From Mytilus galloprovincialis (taxonomy: Eukaryota; Mollusca; Bivalvia; Mytilida; Mytilidae): a stretch of 64,000 nt of DNA. The position numbers and the translations under genes were made by a program. Below the pieces are notes generated by a model. That model saw only the letters and a program-made list of their open reading frames with translations. It made no database searches and was not told the origin of the DNA. Positions 32,501-41,600 of this stretch are shown here, one piece after another (positions within the stretch are counted from its first letter, which is position 1; each line of letters starts with the position of its first letter). The stretch is from contig NC_134849.1 in NCBI RefSeq assembly GCF_965363235.1, positions 18,254,863 through 18,318,862 on the forward strand, given 5' to 3'.

Positions 32501-35359
32501 TCAATAGTAAAATTGAAAATGAAAATGGGGAATGTGTCAAAGAGACAACAGCCCGACCAAATAGTAGAAAACAGCCGAATGCCACCTATAGACCTTCAAT
32601 ACAGCGGGAAAATCACGAACCCGGAGGCGTGCTTTAGCTGGCCCTTAAACAAAAAATGTACTAGTTCAGTGATAATGGACGTCATACTAACCTCCGAAAT
32701 AGTATAAATGAACTAAAAATAAAAATCAAACAAAACTATCAAAGGCCAGAAACTCATGACTTGGGACAGGCGCAAAAATGTTGCGGGGTTAAACATGTTT
32801 TTAATATCTCATTCCTTCCCCTATACTTCTAGTCAATTCAGAAAAAATAAAAAACACACAGAAATACGCACAGTTAAACTCATTCTTCTATTATATTTTA
32901 CTTGTTTTTAATTCACTCATAGGATTGAAAGCTTTCTTTTTTAATGATATCTAAAGTAAAAAAATATAAGCCAACAGTCTTACAATTTTTCTCTCTATAC
33001 CTGTATATATACTCTGACAAACTATGTAACTACAGCACAATAAAAATAATGCACCTTTTAAGGGCAATGTACAGTAAATGGGCTATGTCATAGATATTGT
33101 CAATGACCCCTATTAATTATTTTTCATTATTAAAACGGCAATTTATGTATGAATAACATACCTTTTATTATAATGAATTTATGGATTTGTTATTGGAGAT
33201 TTGATTATTTTACGACAATTTAAGGACACTTTTCGTCAATTGAATGTACTTTCTATAAACACGTTCGCCTTTTTATACCCCATTTATGGGCATTATGTGT
33301 TCTGGTCTGTGCGTCCGTTCGTCCCGCTTCAGGTTAAAGATTTTGATCGAGGTAGTTTTTGATGAAGTTGAAGTTCAATCAACTTGAAACTTACTAAACA
33401 TGTTCCCTATGATATCTTTCTATTTGTAATTAGAGATTTACCCCATTTTCAAGGTCAAATGAACATAGAAAATGATATTGCGGATGGGGCATCCGTGTAC
33501 TTGGGACACATTCTTGTTTTGAAATATTTCATTCAGTAATATTTCAGAAAATACAAGATAAATACATTATTTTTTCGATTTCCAGCTAAAGGTTAACAAG
33601 CCAAATTTGTATGCAAATTTTTACCAAAATCTACGACTCAGCCTATTATCTGTACCTTGAACTTAACATGTATAAATTTGAAAATTAATGTCAACTATTG
33701 CTAAGCTTGCACTTATTGTCAGCAATAATCAATTCATTGTTTCCCCTATTGAACAATAGTGCCAATCTGCTTAAATCAACATCCTAGATCTAAATCAAAA
33801 CTTTAAGTACTTTTTCCTGCTACTTTCTGGCACTGTATAATACAGTAGTATTTCTTTGTATTTAATTTAAGACTTTATTCCAGAATCCAGTAACATAACC
33901 GATACTTGCACTGTATAAATAAGTGGTATTTCTATATATAAATGTATTTAATTTATGTTTTATATTTCAGAATCCAGCAACATAACCGATGTGAGCCACC
34001 AATCTGTGCATATCAGACTACCGCTTACTGAGTTTTCCTGTCGCTATAGTAACATGATAGGAGGGATGTTAATGAATTTCAGTCATTATCTATATCCGTT
34101 CTGTATAGAATATAGTGTAATTTGTGCAGGTTTGTATTTAATTATTTTTTGTATCTAAATCGAGGTAATTCTTCAGCAGACCTCATTCGTCTCAACTCGG
34201 CCGATTCCGTTCGAGAGTACGGATTCTACAGGTCAGTCACCTTCACTAGTTAAAACAATTCGATTGTTCGATGTGCTGTTAACTTTTCTAGCCAAAACCG
34301 GTTGGTAAACTGTCAATCTTAATTATATGCTCAGTGTATAGAACGTGCCCATCCCCACTAACTATACAGATTTTTCATCAATTTTCTATAGGAAAAACCC
34401 GAAAAAATGACAGGCATAGTCAGTTTAGACTGCTAGATTCCGAACTAAAAAAACCTCAATATTAACAGGCTACTGATACTGCACAATAGATGCACTCGCC
34501 AAAAAACTCTTCCTATATCATTTGAAATTGAGAAACCAATATTTTAATATGTTTTATTATATTTTTAGGAATTCTATATGTCATGTGGAAAAACATAGGA
34601 GTGAAAGAGAAACTGGTTATCAGTGAATCGGAAGACAAAGAAGAAAACCGACAGAGACATAGAATGAGCGTGGATTGTTCGGGGTCAAGTAGAGGACTTT
34701 TTCTAGGAATATTTGTGTTCGTTGGCATGGTTTGCAGTATGATCGTGTTTTACGTCATCAGTAAGCATGACCCGGACGCAAAACATACCGCCATTATTGT
34801 ACATTCAACAGAAATCATCATATTGTCTTTTGCAATGGCGGCAATTATTGGTGCGGCAGTGAGCATGCGTAATCTTCATTTTATTTGGAAGACAAAAGAC
34901 ATGCTTGAGGAGACACTAATTTTAGTATCAATGACGGGACTGTACATGTTTTCAATGTTCAGTTTAATCGCAGCGTTCTTTTACAAAGACACAACTAAAG
35001 GTGTTTTAATGATTATCGTTCACATCTTGATGATATGTGTCGCGACTGCGCAAACTATATTTATGATTTTTGGATTACGATTGTCTGCAAAAAATGTGAA
35101 TCATGTTAAATCAAAACCAGGAAGAGAGTTTGTTACATTCTTATTGTTGTGTAACTTTTCTTTGTGGTTTATTGCGACGTTTGAAATTCAAAAAGCAGGA
35201 CATAATCCGCAGCAACTGGAGTTTTATGGCGCAAAAGCCTGGACTATTTTTACACATATATCCGTACCACTAGGAATATTCTATTTCTTTCATTCTACTG
35301 TTTGCTTATCGCATATTTGGAAACATGCTTGGAAGTTCAAGAAAATCAGCAAAATATGA
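20886..35359 (+). CDS. otopetrin family proton channel, nine coding exons
   Basis: Exons: 20886-20979, 23257-23409, 25887-25995, 27378-27495, 28580-28850, 30544-30707, 31895-32054, 33971-34129, 34569-35359; 2,019 nt, 672 aa plus stop, all phases consistent. Otopetrins are 12-TM proton-selective channels. Predicted TMs: about 122-145, 159-181, 238-262, 276-298, 311-336, 393-416, 452-473, 484-508, 525-547, 554-577, 597-614, 634-657. Family-typical stretches are LGAVVFGIGCMILEGL, ARFGFMHMAATNIC, YLYPFCIEYSVI, KPGREFVTFLLLCN, AWTIFTHISVPLGIFYFFHS and STVCLSHIW. Residues 1-118 are a hydrophilic cytosolic tail. The ATG at 20886 follows an in-frame GAT GAC after an acceptor at 20878-20879, so a 5' exon exists upstream and the true start could lie there. 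Vertebrates have OTOP1-3; which group this joins is not decided. Confidence 0.92.
21425..21515 (-). repeat. fragment of the 'gatgtggtatgattgccaat' family
   Basis: Reverse fragment in otopetrin intron 1 ('ttattggcaatcattccaca'). A short forward fragment is at 21010-21075. The rest of intron 1 holds repeat pieces and AT-rich sequence. Confidence 0.55.
22060..22260 (+). repeat. dispersed repeat fragment, 'gcgcgtttcgtctac' family, distal part
   Basis: Diverged blocks 'ccgataccgctg', 'ggtattatcagcttagaagt' and 'aaactaaggttccagctcct', in the same order as 36700-36870. Confidence 0.6.
22785..23100 (+). repeat. dispersed repeat, 'gtgtcaaagagacaac' family, 3' part
   Basis: Shares 'tgacttgggacaggcgcaaa', 'ttaaacatgttttgtgagat' and 'gaagtccgagtccgatgtca' with the other copies. 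Lies in otopetrin intron 1. Confidence 0.75.
23257..23409 (+). CDS. otopetrin exon 2
   Basis: 153 bp, phase 1/1, acceptor ATTTGCTTTAG, donor GTAAAT. Hydrophilic: HPDLMRVRHLSFIKGAIKPC, a Lys-rich KSPKKKQDG and a Ser-rich end. Cytosolic N-terminal tail. Confidence 0.8.
24171..24440. mobile_element. possible inverted-repeat element in otopetrin intron 2
   Basis: Arms 24171-24214 and 24396-24440 are imperfect inverted copies sharing GGTCAATCCC, AACCTCTCAG and CCGTTTTCTG. The roughly 180-bp interior has no ORF. No target duplication was found. Confidence 0.5.
25887..25995 (+). CDS. otopetrin exon 3
   Basis: 109 bp, phase 1 in and phase 2 out, acceptor TTTATTTTCAG, donor GTAAGT. Acidic and Gln-rich tail segment (SDSDMNDDIFESAS, SSEQKQQKNQSSL). 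Confidence 0.8.
26045..26166. mobile_element. self-complementary hairpin element, 122 bp
   Basis: The left half pairs with the right half along its whole length (left CTTATTTGTCCAAGGTC, right GACCAAGGACATATAACAG), centred near 26105. It starts 50 bp after the donor of otopetrin exon 3. Related 'ggccattacaga' words recur at 26531-26585. Confidence 0.7.
26990..27258 (+). repeat. dispersed repeat matching 33278-33517
   Basis: Both copies start 'gccccatttatggtcattat' or close to it and end 'catccgtgtacttgggacac'. They share 'ggtagtttttgatgaagttg'. They lie in otopetrin introns 3 and 7. Confidence 0.8.
27378..27495 (+). CDS. otopetrin exon 4 (TM1)
   Basis: 118 bp, phase 2 in and phase 0 out, acceptor TATGTTTTCAG. 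Encodes FVLILSGLYGILLVVIGSVV, the first membrane span. Confidence 0.88.
27915..28165. repeat. degenerate 'cgacctgcgacct' repeat
   Basis: The 'cgacct' or 'cgacc' word recurs more than ten times, joined by A-rich spacers (aaaaacgacct). It is visibly richer in GC than the surroundings. No regular period and no ORF. Confidence 0.6.
28316..28462. mobile_element. possible 'ggcggatcca' MITE copy
   Basis: Starts GAGGCGGATCCAGAAG and ends with CCCCTCTAAATCTGC, resembling the ends of 29704-29886. Diverged; borders uncertain. Confidence 0.4.
28580..28850 (+). CDS. otopetrin exon 5 (TM2, cytosolic loop, start of TM3)
   Basis: 271 bp, phase 0 in and phase 1 out, acceptor TTCTACTTGTAG. Encodes a TM span, a basic Ser-rich loop (RSLSERGKKRLG, SRSKRRKITF) and FYLRLGAV, which continues in exon 6. 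Confidence 0.88.
29165..29345 (+). repeat. dispersed repeat, 'gatgtggtatgattgccaat' family
   Basis: In otopetrin intron 5. Diverged copy: 'gaagatctggcatgattgcc', then 'acgaccttctgcagttagca' and 'ccaaacgcgtaaactaacgg'. Confidence 0.7.
29420..29560 (+). repeat. repeat fragment with a 42-base poly(G) tract
   Basis: G runs uninterrupted from 29465 to 29506 after a short GT run. The tract sits where other family copies read 'gcggcggggttaaacatgtt', and 'ttaaacatgttt' follows it here, so a short G run in a repeat copy probably expanded. Length may also be affected by sequencing error. Confidence 0.75.
29704..29886. mobile_element. MITE with CAGTGGCGGATCCAGG / CAGGGGCGGATGCAGG ends, 183 bp
   Basis: The two tips are inverted repeats of 16 bp. 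The interior has G-runs on the left and C-runs on the right. 'atatc' lies on both sides, a possible short target duplication. It sits just before the first unit of the 64-bp array, apparently inside a degenerate unit. Related elements are at 32083-32232 and 49227-49480. Confidence 0.65.
29906..30543 (+). repeat. 64-bp tandem array of the exon 6 splice acceptor (10 decoy units)
   Basis: 'TTCAG/TGTTTGGAATA' recurs with exon-like starts at 29906, 29970, 30034, 30098, 30162, 30226, 30290, 30352, 30416, 30480 and finally 30544, the real exon 6. Spacing is 64 bp, once 62. Each unit holds a pyrimidine stretch, AG, about 37 bp of exon-like sequence and about 20 bp of intron-like sequence. The unit is not a multiple of three, and readthrough from earlier acceptors meets a stop in the following sequence. 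Confidence 0.95.
30544..30707 (+). CDS. otopetrin exon 6 (TM3 end, TM4)
   Basis: 164 bp, phase 1 in and phase 0 out. It uses the eleventh and last acceptor of the 64-bp array (29906-30543) and donor AAG/GTGAGT at 30708. Encodes VFGIGCMILEGLYIGQLL and RPVLKPCFTFSQLFFIF. Only this acceptor preserves the frame. Confidence 0.88.
30690..30800 (+). repeat. short tandem repeat of the exon 6 donor region
   Basis: The block 'ttttcagaaactcaaaggtg' occurs in full at the end of exon 6 and twice more downstream, with one further truncated copy 'ttttcagaaactcag'. Each full copy includes AAG/GTGAGT. The frame stays open to a TAA near 30803, so a downstream donor could lengthen the exon. Confidence 0.8.
30800..30985 (+). 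repeat. dispersed repeat, 'gtgtcaaagagacaac' family, 5' part
   Basis: In otopetrin intron 6: 'tgtcaaagagacaacaatcc', 'caacagccgtagaccaccaa', 'atgcagcgagaaaatccagc'. Truncated after about 180 bp. Confidence 0.75.
31895..32054 (+). CDS. otopetrin exon 7 (TM5)
   Basis: 160 bp, phase 0 in and phase 1 out, acceptor CATATTACAG, donor GTAACT. Encodes IARFGFMHMAATNICSWFRS, a strongly otopetrin-like span. Confidence 0.9.
32083..32232. mobile_element. truncated relative of the 49227-49480 MITE
   Basis: Shares 'gatcaatgagcaatgtattt', 'gaatgggaacata' and 'aaatggctggatc' with 49380-49475. Left tip missing. It begins about 30 bp after the exon 7 donor. Confidence 0.55.
32500..32885 (+). repeat. dispersed repeat, 'gtgtcaaagagacaac' family, long copy
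   Basis: One of the fullest copies: 'atggggaatgtgtcaaagag', 'cccggaggcgtgctttagct', 'gtgataatggacgtcatact', 'gacttgggacaggcgcaaaa'. Lies in otopetrin intron 7. Confidence 0.85.
33278..33517 (+). repeat. dispersed repeat, second copy of 26990-27258
   Basis: Shares 'tctgtgcgtccgttcgtccc', 'ggtagtttttgatgaagttg' and 'tgcggatggggcatccgtgt'-like blocks with the first copy. Otopetrin intron 7. Confidence 0.8.
33831..33970 (+). repeat. duplicated acceptor of otopetrin exon 8
   Basis: 'TTCCAG/AATCCAGTAACATAACCGAT' at 33884 mirrors the real 'TTTCAG/AATCCAGCAACATAACCGAT' at 33971, 87 bp away. The flanking 'cactgtataa' and 'gtatttaattta' blocks are duplicated too. The extra copy soon leaves exon sequence and reads into a TAA. 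Confidence 0.8.
33971..34129 (+). CDS. otopetrin exon 8 (loop, TM6)
   Basis: 159 bp, phase 1/1, acceptor TATATTTCAG. Encodes SSNITDVSHQSVHIRLPL (possible N-glycan site NIT) and HYLYPFCIEYSVICA. Its acceptor and first bases have a second copy 87 bp upstream. Confidence 0.9.
34569..35359 (+). CDS. otopetrin terminal exon 9 (TM6 end to TM12)
   Basis: 791 bp, phase 1 in, acceptor ATATTTTTAG, TGA stop at 35357-35359. It encodes the whole C-terminal half of the channel in one exon, including KPGREFVTFLLLCN and THISVPLGIFYFFHSTVCL. Confidence 0.95.
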
Positions 35360-35398
35360 TTAACAAAAACAGAGCATTTTACAGAAATATGTTTAATA

Positions 35399-35535
35399 TT
35401 ATACCGTAATATGCTTTTTATGTCATACCGTATAGTGATTTCTGTGGTGTACCGTTTTATGCTCTCTATAGTGTGACATATTATGCTTTCTATGGTGTAC
35501 CGTATTATACTTTATGCATAGTGTACCGTATTGTC
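35399..35535 (+). repeat. degenerate tandem repeat in the otopetrin 3' UTR region
   Basis: About five imperfect units of roughly 30 bp around 'taccgtattatgctttctat' and 'tagtgtaccgta'. It starts 40 bp after the stop codon. Confidence 0.6.
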
Positions 35536-35809
35536 TTAGATTACCGCGCTTGTATGCCATAGCTTTCAGTAGATTATATTCTAACAATTTTTAAATTGAA
35601 TTATAATTGTATATTATATTTTTTTGTCACTTTAAAAAAGACCACTTGAAACTTGAATGTATAATTTGAATTCTTCACAAGAGACCAAATATCATACTTA
35701 GATGAAACCGACCACACAGGTTATTATACGATATTCAACATTTCACAAAACTCAAACCGTATAGTAAGCTCTAAACGAAACATGCATCGAACAATCTTAC
35801 TAATTTTTA

Positions 35810-35945
35810 GTTTTCTATGTTGTGATTTGTGTTCTATTATTTGACTGATTGTTTTTTTTTCTTTTTTAACCATGGCGTTGTCAGTTTATTTTCAATCTAT
35901 ATGAGTATCCTCCTGTGGTATCTTTTATCCCTCTATTACTCTTAT
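35810..35945 (+). repeat. fragment of the 'gccatggcgttgtcagttta' repeat
   Basis: Diverged relative of 42162-42372 and 56510-56735, with 'accatggcgttgtcagttta', 'tatgag' and 'tatcttttatccctctatta'. Confidence 0.6.
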
Positions 35946-36158
35946 ATGAATGGCTAAATGTGGTCTTCATTTTTTTTTTATCGTGTATAAAACTGAATTT
36001 TGAATTATATACATAAATATCACTGAAGTATTAAATGCATTTTGTTTCAAATTAGTGTATTGTTGATTGAACACAACCCAACACACTGAAACTGAGCGAA
36101 ATGTTGACTCCAAATATACATAAACTTCCTAAAATCACATTGATTACTTAAAATTTCA

Positions 36159-36164
36159 ATAAAA
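36159..36164 (+). terminator. candidate poly(A) signal for otopetrin
   Basis: AATAAA in 'caataaaatgc' about 800 bp after the stop. It is the first exact hexamer I noticed. The 3' UTR end is otherwise unknown. Confidence 0.3.
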
Positions 36165-36194
36165 TGCATTGTAAATTTTCCACGGAAACATCAA

Positions 36195-36500
36195 ATTGAA
36201 TGAAGTTGAGAATGGGAATAGAAATGATGAATGTTACAAAGATACAACAACCCGACCAAAGAGCAGAAAACAGCCGAAGGCCACCAATGGGTTTTCAATA
36301 CCGCACCCGGAGGCTTCAGCTTGCCTCTTAACAACAATATATACCAGTTCAGTGATAATGGACGTCGTAATACTCCAAATAATATAAATGAACTAACATT
36401 TAAAATCATACAATACTAACAGAGGCCAAAGGCTCCTGAAAATTGGGACAGGTGCAACAATGTGGCGAGATTGAACATATTTTTTTTCAGATCTCAATCA
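36195..36500 (+). repeat. dispersed repeat, 'gtgtcaaagagacaac' family
   Basis: Blocks 'acaacaacccgaccaaagag', 'ggccaccaatgggttttcaa', 'agtgataatggacgtcgtaa'. Between the convergent otopetrin and claudin-like genes. Confidence 0.8.
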
Positions 36501-36539
36501 AGAATGCGAAGAATGGTGTTCCAAAATGTATGGTATATA

Positions 36540-37000
36540 TAGTACTTAAACTGTACAAACTATAATCTAATTTAAACTTCATCGGTTTCGGTACTTATAC
36601 ATCCTCCGATTTCAAATGTTTGGCTTTGAGCGTTGCTGATGAAGGTAATTCCATAAAAGCGCTTTGGACGCATGAAATTATTAAACGCGTTGTTTCCAAT
36701 TTTTTACATCACTGGGTCGATACCTCTGCTGGTGGACTATTAGTCCCCGAGGGTATCATCAGCTCAGTAGTAAGTACTTCGGTACTGACATGATTTAACA
36801 AACTTTTCTAAAATTGTCCTTTTATAAATTTTGAAATTATTAAGAAACTAAGGTTTCAACTCCCTCAGTCAAAGTTGACTTTAGATAAATTTGGCTATTT
36901 ATTTTGGGTATCTTTGTCATATAGCTCTTCAACGGTCTCGGTACTTATACATCCTTGGATTTCAAATGTTTGGCTTTGGGCGTTTCTGATAAGGGAAAAT
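36540..37000 (+). repeat. dispersed repeat, 'gcgcgtttcgtctac' family, two partly overlapping copies
   Basis: 'cggtacttatacatcc' and 'tttcaaatgtttggctttg' each occur twice (about 36590 and 36945). Between them lies 'gggtcgatacctctgctggt' with 'cccgagggtatcatcagctc'. Confidence 0.7.
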
Positions 37001-37539
37001 CTAGAAAAGCGCTGTTTCCAATTTTTTAAAGGGTTTCAATCAGAAATAAAAAAGCTTATGATGTATAATCTACAATTTATTGACAAAAATAAATAACAAT
37101 CAAATATACAATACAACGGGTTGGAAATTTCTCAGTCTGTACAAACGTCATATGATTTCAGGTTGCGGTATCACAGTTCATATGCATATCCCCTGCATTA
37201 CCGTACCAGTATTCATATCATAAATAAAAGATTATGTAAAAAGAAACCCGTAAAATCCTTTTCCTGATTAAAGGTGCAGTATATAAATCATTACAGTAAA
37301 ATTTCAGGATTTATTCCAAAATTGTGATGCATTATGGGCACGTCATTGTCTTTAAATTACATAATATTATTGGTCGAAAAGCCAATAAAACACAAGTTCA
37401 AATTACAATCATAAAGTGAAACTTGTTCGGTTTGTATAATAAACGTCATTTGGTTTCACAGTCTTGATTGCAAAAAGCCCATTTCTTACCCGCAATCTCT
37501 TGATTTTTGTTCATTTATATAAATGTATACGCACGATCA

Positions 37540-37785
37540 CATCAATCTCCCATACAGACAGAGTTATCGTGTTTTCCTCTTCAATCTCATACAGAGAGAG
37601 TTATCGTCCTTTCCTCCTCAATCTCATACGACAGAGTTATCGTCCTTTCCTCCTCAATCTTGAGATTGAGGAGGAAAGGACGATAACTGTGTCTGTATGG
37701 GAGAATTAGGAGGAAAGGACGATAACTCTGTCTGTATGGGAGATTGAGGAGGAAAGGACGATAACTCTGTCTGTATGGGAGACTG
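37540..37785. repeat. large palindrome of repeated 40-bp units
   Basis: Centre near 37660 (CCTCAATCTTGAGATTGAGG). Each arm holds three units of about 40 bp containing GAGGAAAGGACGATAACTCT or its complement and a 'tctgtatgggaga' tail. Arms are about 110 bp and nearly complementary. Confidence 0.85.
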
Positions 37786-38009
37786 CGATCACATACAATT
37801 ACTTTTTAAAAAGAAATTGTATTAAATTTGCTTATCGGTGCTTACATGTATGTATGCCGTTTAAAGCTAAAAATCACCTTATTAATGTTTCGTTGAAATT
37901 ATTTTTTAAGTTGACAAAAAACTGTAATCTCACTGGTATTTTTTTACAGTTAAAACGTGAATCTAAATTAATATGCAATTTGCAAGATTTACACTATCTA
38001 ATACTAAGA

Positions 38010-38168
38010 ATTGAATGCTTCTTTTTGTAAATTCATTGGGGTGTAAAAGCGTTGACCGAAGTACATTTTGTATGAAGCGTGGAAGCGCGGAATAGCTTCA
38101 TTCTAAAAATGTGCGCACGGTCAACGCTTTTACAACCCTATGAAGTTACAAAAAGAAGCATTCAATAC
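38010..38168. mobile_element. hairpin (MITE-like) element downstream of the claudin-like gene
   Basis: The arms 'gaatgcttctttttgtaa' and 'ttacaaaaagaagcattc' begin and end it, with 'aaaagcgttgaccg' and 'cggtcaacgctttt' further in. The centre is near 38090. No ORF. Confidence 0.75.
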
Positions 38169-38280
38169 TTATAATTACATTTTTTAGCTATGATCATGAA
38201 AACACGAATTTTATATTTTTTTTTATTTTATTCACCTGTGCACTTTATTGTGGGACCACGTGTTAACATGAATGAAAAGT

Positions 38281-38286
38281 TTTATT
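38281..38286 (-). terminator. candidate poly(A) signal for the claudin-like gene
   Basis: TTTATT on the plus strand (AATAAA on the minus strand) about 225 bp after the stop codon. Another lies at 38244-38249. Confidence 0.35.
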
Positions 38287-38508
38287 GAGTGATGCAATTG
38301 CTTACGGAATAACATGTGATGTGCAGTTAGCCAATCAGAATAAAGTATTATAATGAAACATACATCTAATGTAATTATATCAAATTAAACTCTTCACAAT
38401 CCACTTTTCTAGTCACTAATATTTGCTGCGTAGTATGCTTTTAAAAACTAGGCTATGCGTTTTGTGACGAATTGTTTAAAATCCGTAATGAACTTTTCCA
38501 TGGTAATT

Positions 38509-38669
38509 TTACAGACAACACGAATTAATAATAAGAAGAATGGCAGCTACAAGACTAAGAGCACCACTGGCTACATCTAATCCAAATGACCAACTAAGGG
38601 TGGTTGCAGCTGTGTAGTATTCCATCCACTTCACTCCGTAAACAGTAGCTCCGGCAATAATTGCTCCGA
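38509..38669 (-). CDS. claudin-like gene exon 3 (TM3 end, TM4, stop)
   Basis: 161 bp, phase 1 in, acceptor TTATTTCAG, TAA stop. Encodes GAIIAGATVYGVKWMEYY and SGALSLVAAILLIINSCCL. Confidence 0.85.
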
Positions 38670-41600
38670 CTGAAATAATTTAAAGTAAGGCATCAAAGAA
38701 GTTTAACATATGAACAAATTAATACAGATAGTTTTCGATATGACCTAATTTGAGTTCGAGTTATTTCCCCTGGCCGCCATTAAATGAAGGGATCTCCATC
38801 GACGCGACAAGAGAGAAGAATCTCTTGTTCAACATGTTTAAATTATGTCATTTTCAATTCTTATTTGATCCCAGAAAAATAATACTTTCAAAAACATTCA
38901 AAGTCAACATGGAATTCAAGACCATTATAATCAAGCTCGAATTGACTACTTTAATTTGTTAAAAATGAAACGTTCAGCTATATTTATCGATATTTGAATT
39001 AACACTGTCAATAGTAGATCAACTATTTATGTAATGCAAACTAATGTATGCATGCAGATTTCGATAAAAAATTCTATGAATCTTCAGAAAATATTTCTTA
39101 AAAATTCATTTTTAAAGATAAATATTTTTTTTCTTCATGTATGTAATGTATGATATATACGAACTCTGACTATGAATATCATAATTTTGAACCAATAATC
39201 AAAAAATTTACTCATTAGGTCTCTATGTTATTTCTATTTTTTTTAAATTAAATACTCATTGGAGTATGTATGAATATTGTAATAGCCTTCCATTCAAAAC
39301 AAAAACATTAGACATGTGCTTTAAACCTGTTTTATTGTACCATGTGACTTTACTCATTTGAATAACTCTGGTCATGTGATTACTGAGTTTTCTGTTTGCA
39401 TGCTTTTGTATTTCTCATTGTATACAAAAAGCTCAGTAATCACATGACCGGAGTTATTTAAATGAGTAAATGTTGTTTTTTTTTTAATGCAAGGCTATAA
39501 CACTACTCATACTTACTCCGTTGAGTATTTTATATTTAAAAAATTAGAAGTAACATAGAGAGCCATTGAGAAACTTTTTTGATTATTAGTTGGGGGAGAA
39601 TACGGCATCACAAATTTTTAACCCTTCCACATTAACTAATAATTTATACATGCCCCACGTCAGGAACTGTTTAACTATTTCATTTTATTTTTAATTACAC
39701 ATAATTTGTTTTTTAGCACAAAAAGGTCCCAAAAAAAGTTCGCCTCGCTACGCTCGACCACGAAATTTATTCGACGCCCCCAAATCATGCAAATTGTTGC
39801 TTAAAAAAATAATGTTTTTATGAGTAAAATTTGAGTGTCCGGAGAGGCTCAGACTGCAGGATTAATTATGCACCATTTATACCAAAATTTCTCGGGTCCT
39901 TAAGTGGCCCCGAACCCCTGTCGAATATCCGCCTCGTTGAGGCGGGATCAGTCACTTCGCGACCCATAAAACTTCCTGTCGTACCAATATAAAATTGAGT
40001 GCTACGCCTCTGTATAAAAATGGTGAAAATGTTTTGAAGTATTCAAAATGAATATATTTACACCCAGTTTTGTCGTGGTCTGTTGTCGAACACAGAGTGC
40101 TATTACAGAGGCTCGAAAAGAAGAAATCGGGTATTCAATAAACTTTTAAAAATGATTTAAAAAAGAATCCTTCATAGTCGCGTTCGTGATCTTTGTAAAT
40201 AGTTTGGCAGATGAATATTAACGGGAAATCCAAATTCATGACGCAATTCAGAAATATTGTTATATTTAATTGTTTTTGAAGATTTTTTGTATATACTGAT
40301 ACATGTTTATGTAGGCGTCACATCTACTTGAACGATTTTTCTGCGTTATAATCTATTCTAACAGGATATTGATTTTGTCTGATATTTTGTAGTCAATGGA
40401 AACAACTAAACAAGAATATGAACCTATTTCGTAACCTTTAGAATATGACCCGAACCAAGCTAAGGCACACCAAAAAAAATGGTCTGTGATAGTTAACAAC
40501 AAGATATTCAGAAATACTTACATGCAAACAGTTGAAAGCCAATTATAACATAAGCTAAATATTTATTGGATAAACAGCAGCTGTATATTGAAAATAAAAC
40601 TATGGCAACAATCAGGGCAACCAATCCCGACATCTGTAGAGATAAGTTGACGAGGAAATCATCATAAAAATCTGAAACACAAAGAAGATTTATTGAAGAA
40701 TACAATAAGAATCAAAATAAATTGCTTTAAAAAAAAAAAAAAAGTCAATACGTGAACCGTAGACCTTGTTTATGCTAATTCTTATTTCAACTGAATTGTA
40801 AATTATATGCCCGTATTTTCGTTATCATGTGTGTGGAGGATAATATTTTCTTTTTATTGTAAATCAGGATAATTTGGGTATGTTGAGAGTGATGTTAAAT
40901 ATAAAGTGAGGAGATAATTAATGTTTTTATTTAGATATTATTTCTTACCAACGTGAAAGGTCAAACTAGAAACAATGTACCAATGGATGACACTTCTAGG
41001 GTTCTTACTGATAGAGGTAATAATTCACCTAAGTCCCACAGTCGTTGTATTGACTTTTCTGTTAAAAAAATACATATTATCGATGTGGTATGAGTGTCTG
41101 TTTTTCGTTGTTTAGTATACAAAAATTACCTTTACCTGCTCAATACTTTTTTAAATGCAGTTGCTAATAACGAGCCAGTCGGAAATTGAAAAAAAAGTGT
41201 CTCGGTTTTCGGCTGTCCGTTCCTGAAGAGTTTATTCTTTCGAAAAATTTGCTGTCTTAAATGTTTTATGCTATTATTCCGGTCTCTAATAAAAACGAGC
41301 TAAAATATCAAATTGAAACCCGACTAAACTTTGTGACATACTATAGGTTTATACCTTTAACATACATTCGTACGAAGAATCTAGAGAAAACCATTTTTTT
41401 TTCACCATGAAATCTTTTTTATTTCTTAAAAGCTTGTATACGTCGTGTATCTCTTGTTTTAAATTCAGTTTCAATTGAAAAGGGAATCTGTTTACGTTTT
41501 TACAACATCGAATCAAAGTTCCTAAGACAAAAGATTTGTTGAAGAAAAGTATCTGCAAATGTCTGTTTAGAGTTGTTTTTCTAAAAAAAAGTATATCAAA

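Noticed and set aside
36191..36419. Small ORFs on both strands
   Set aside because: They are translations of a dispersed repeat copy (36195-36500).
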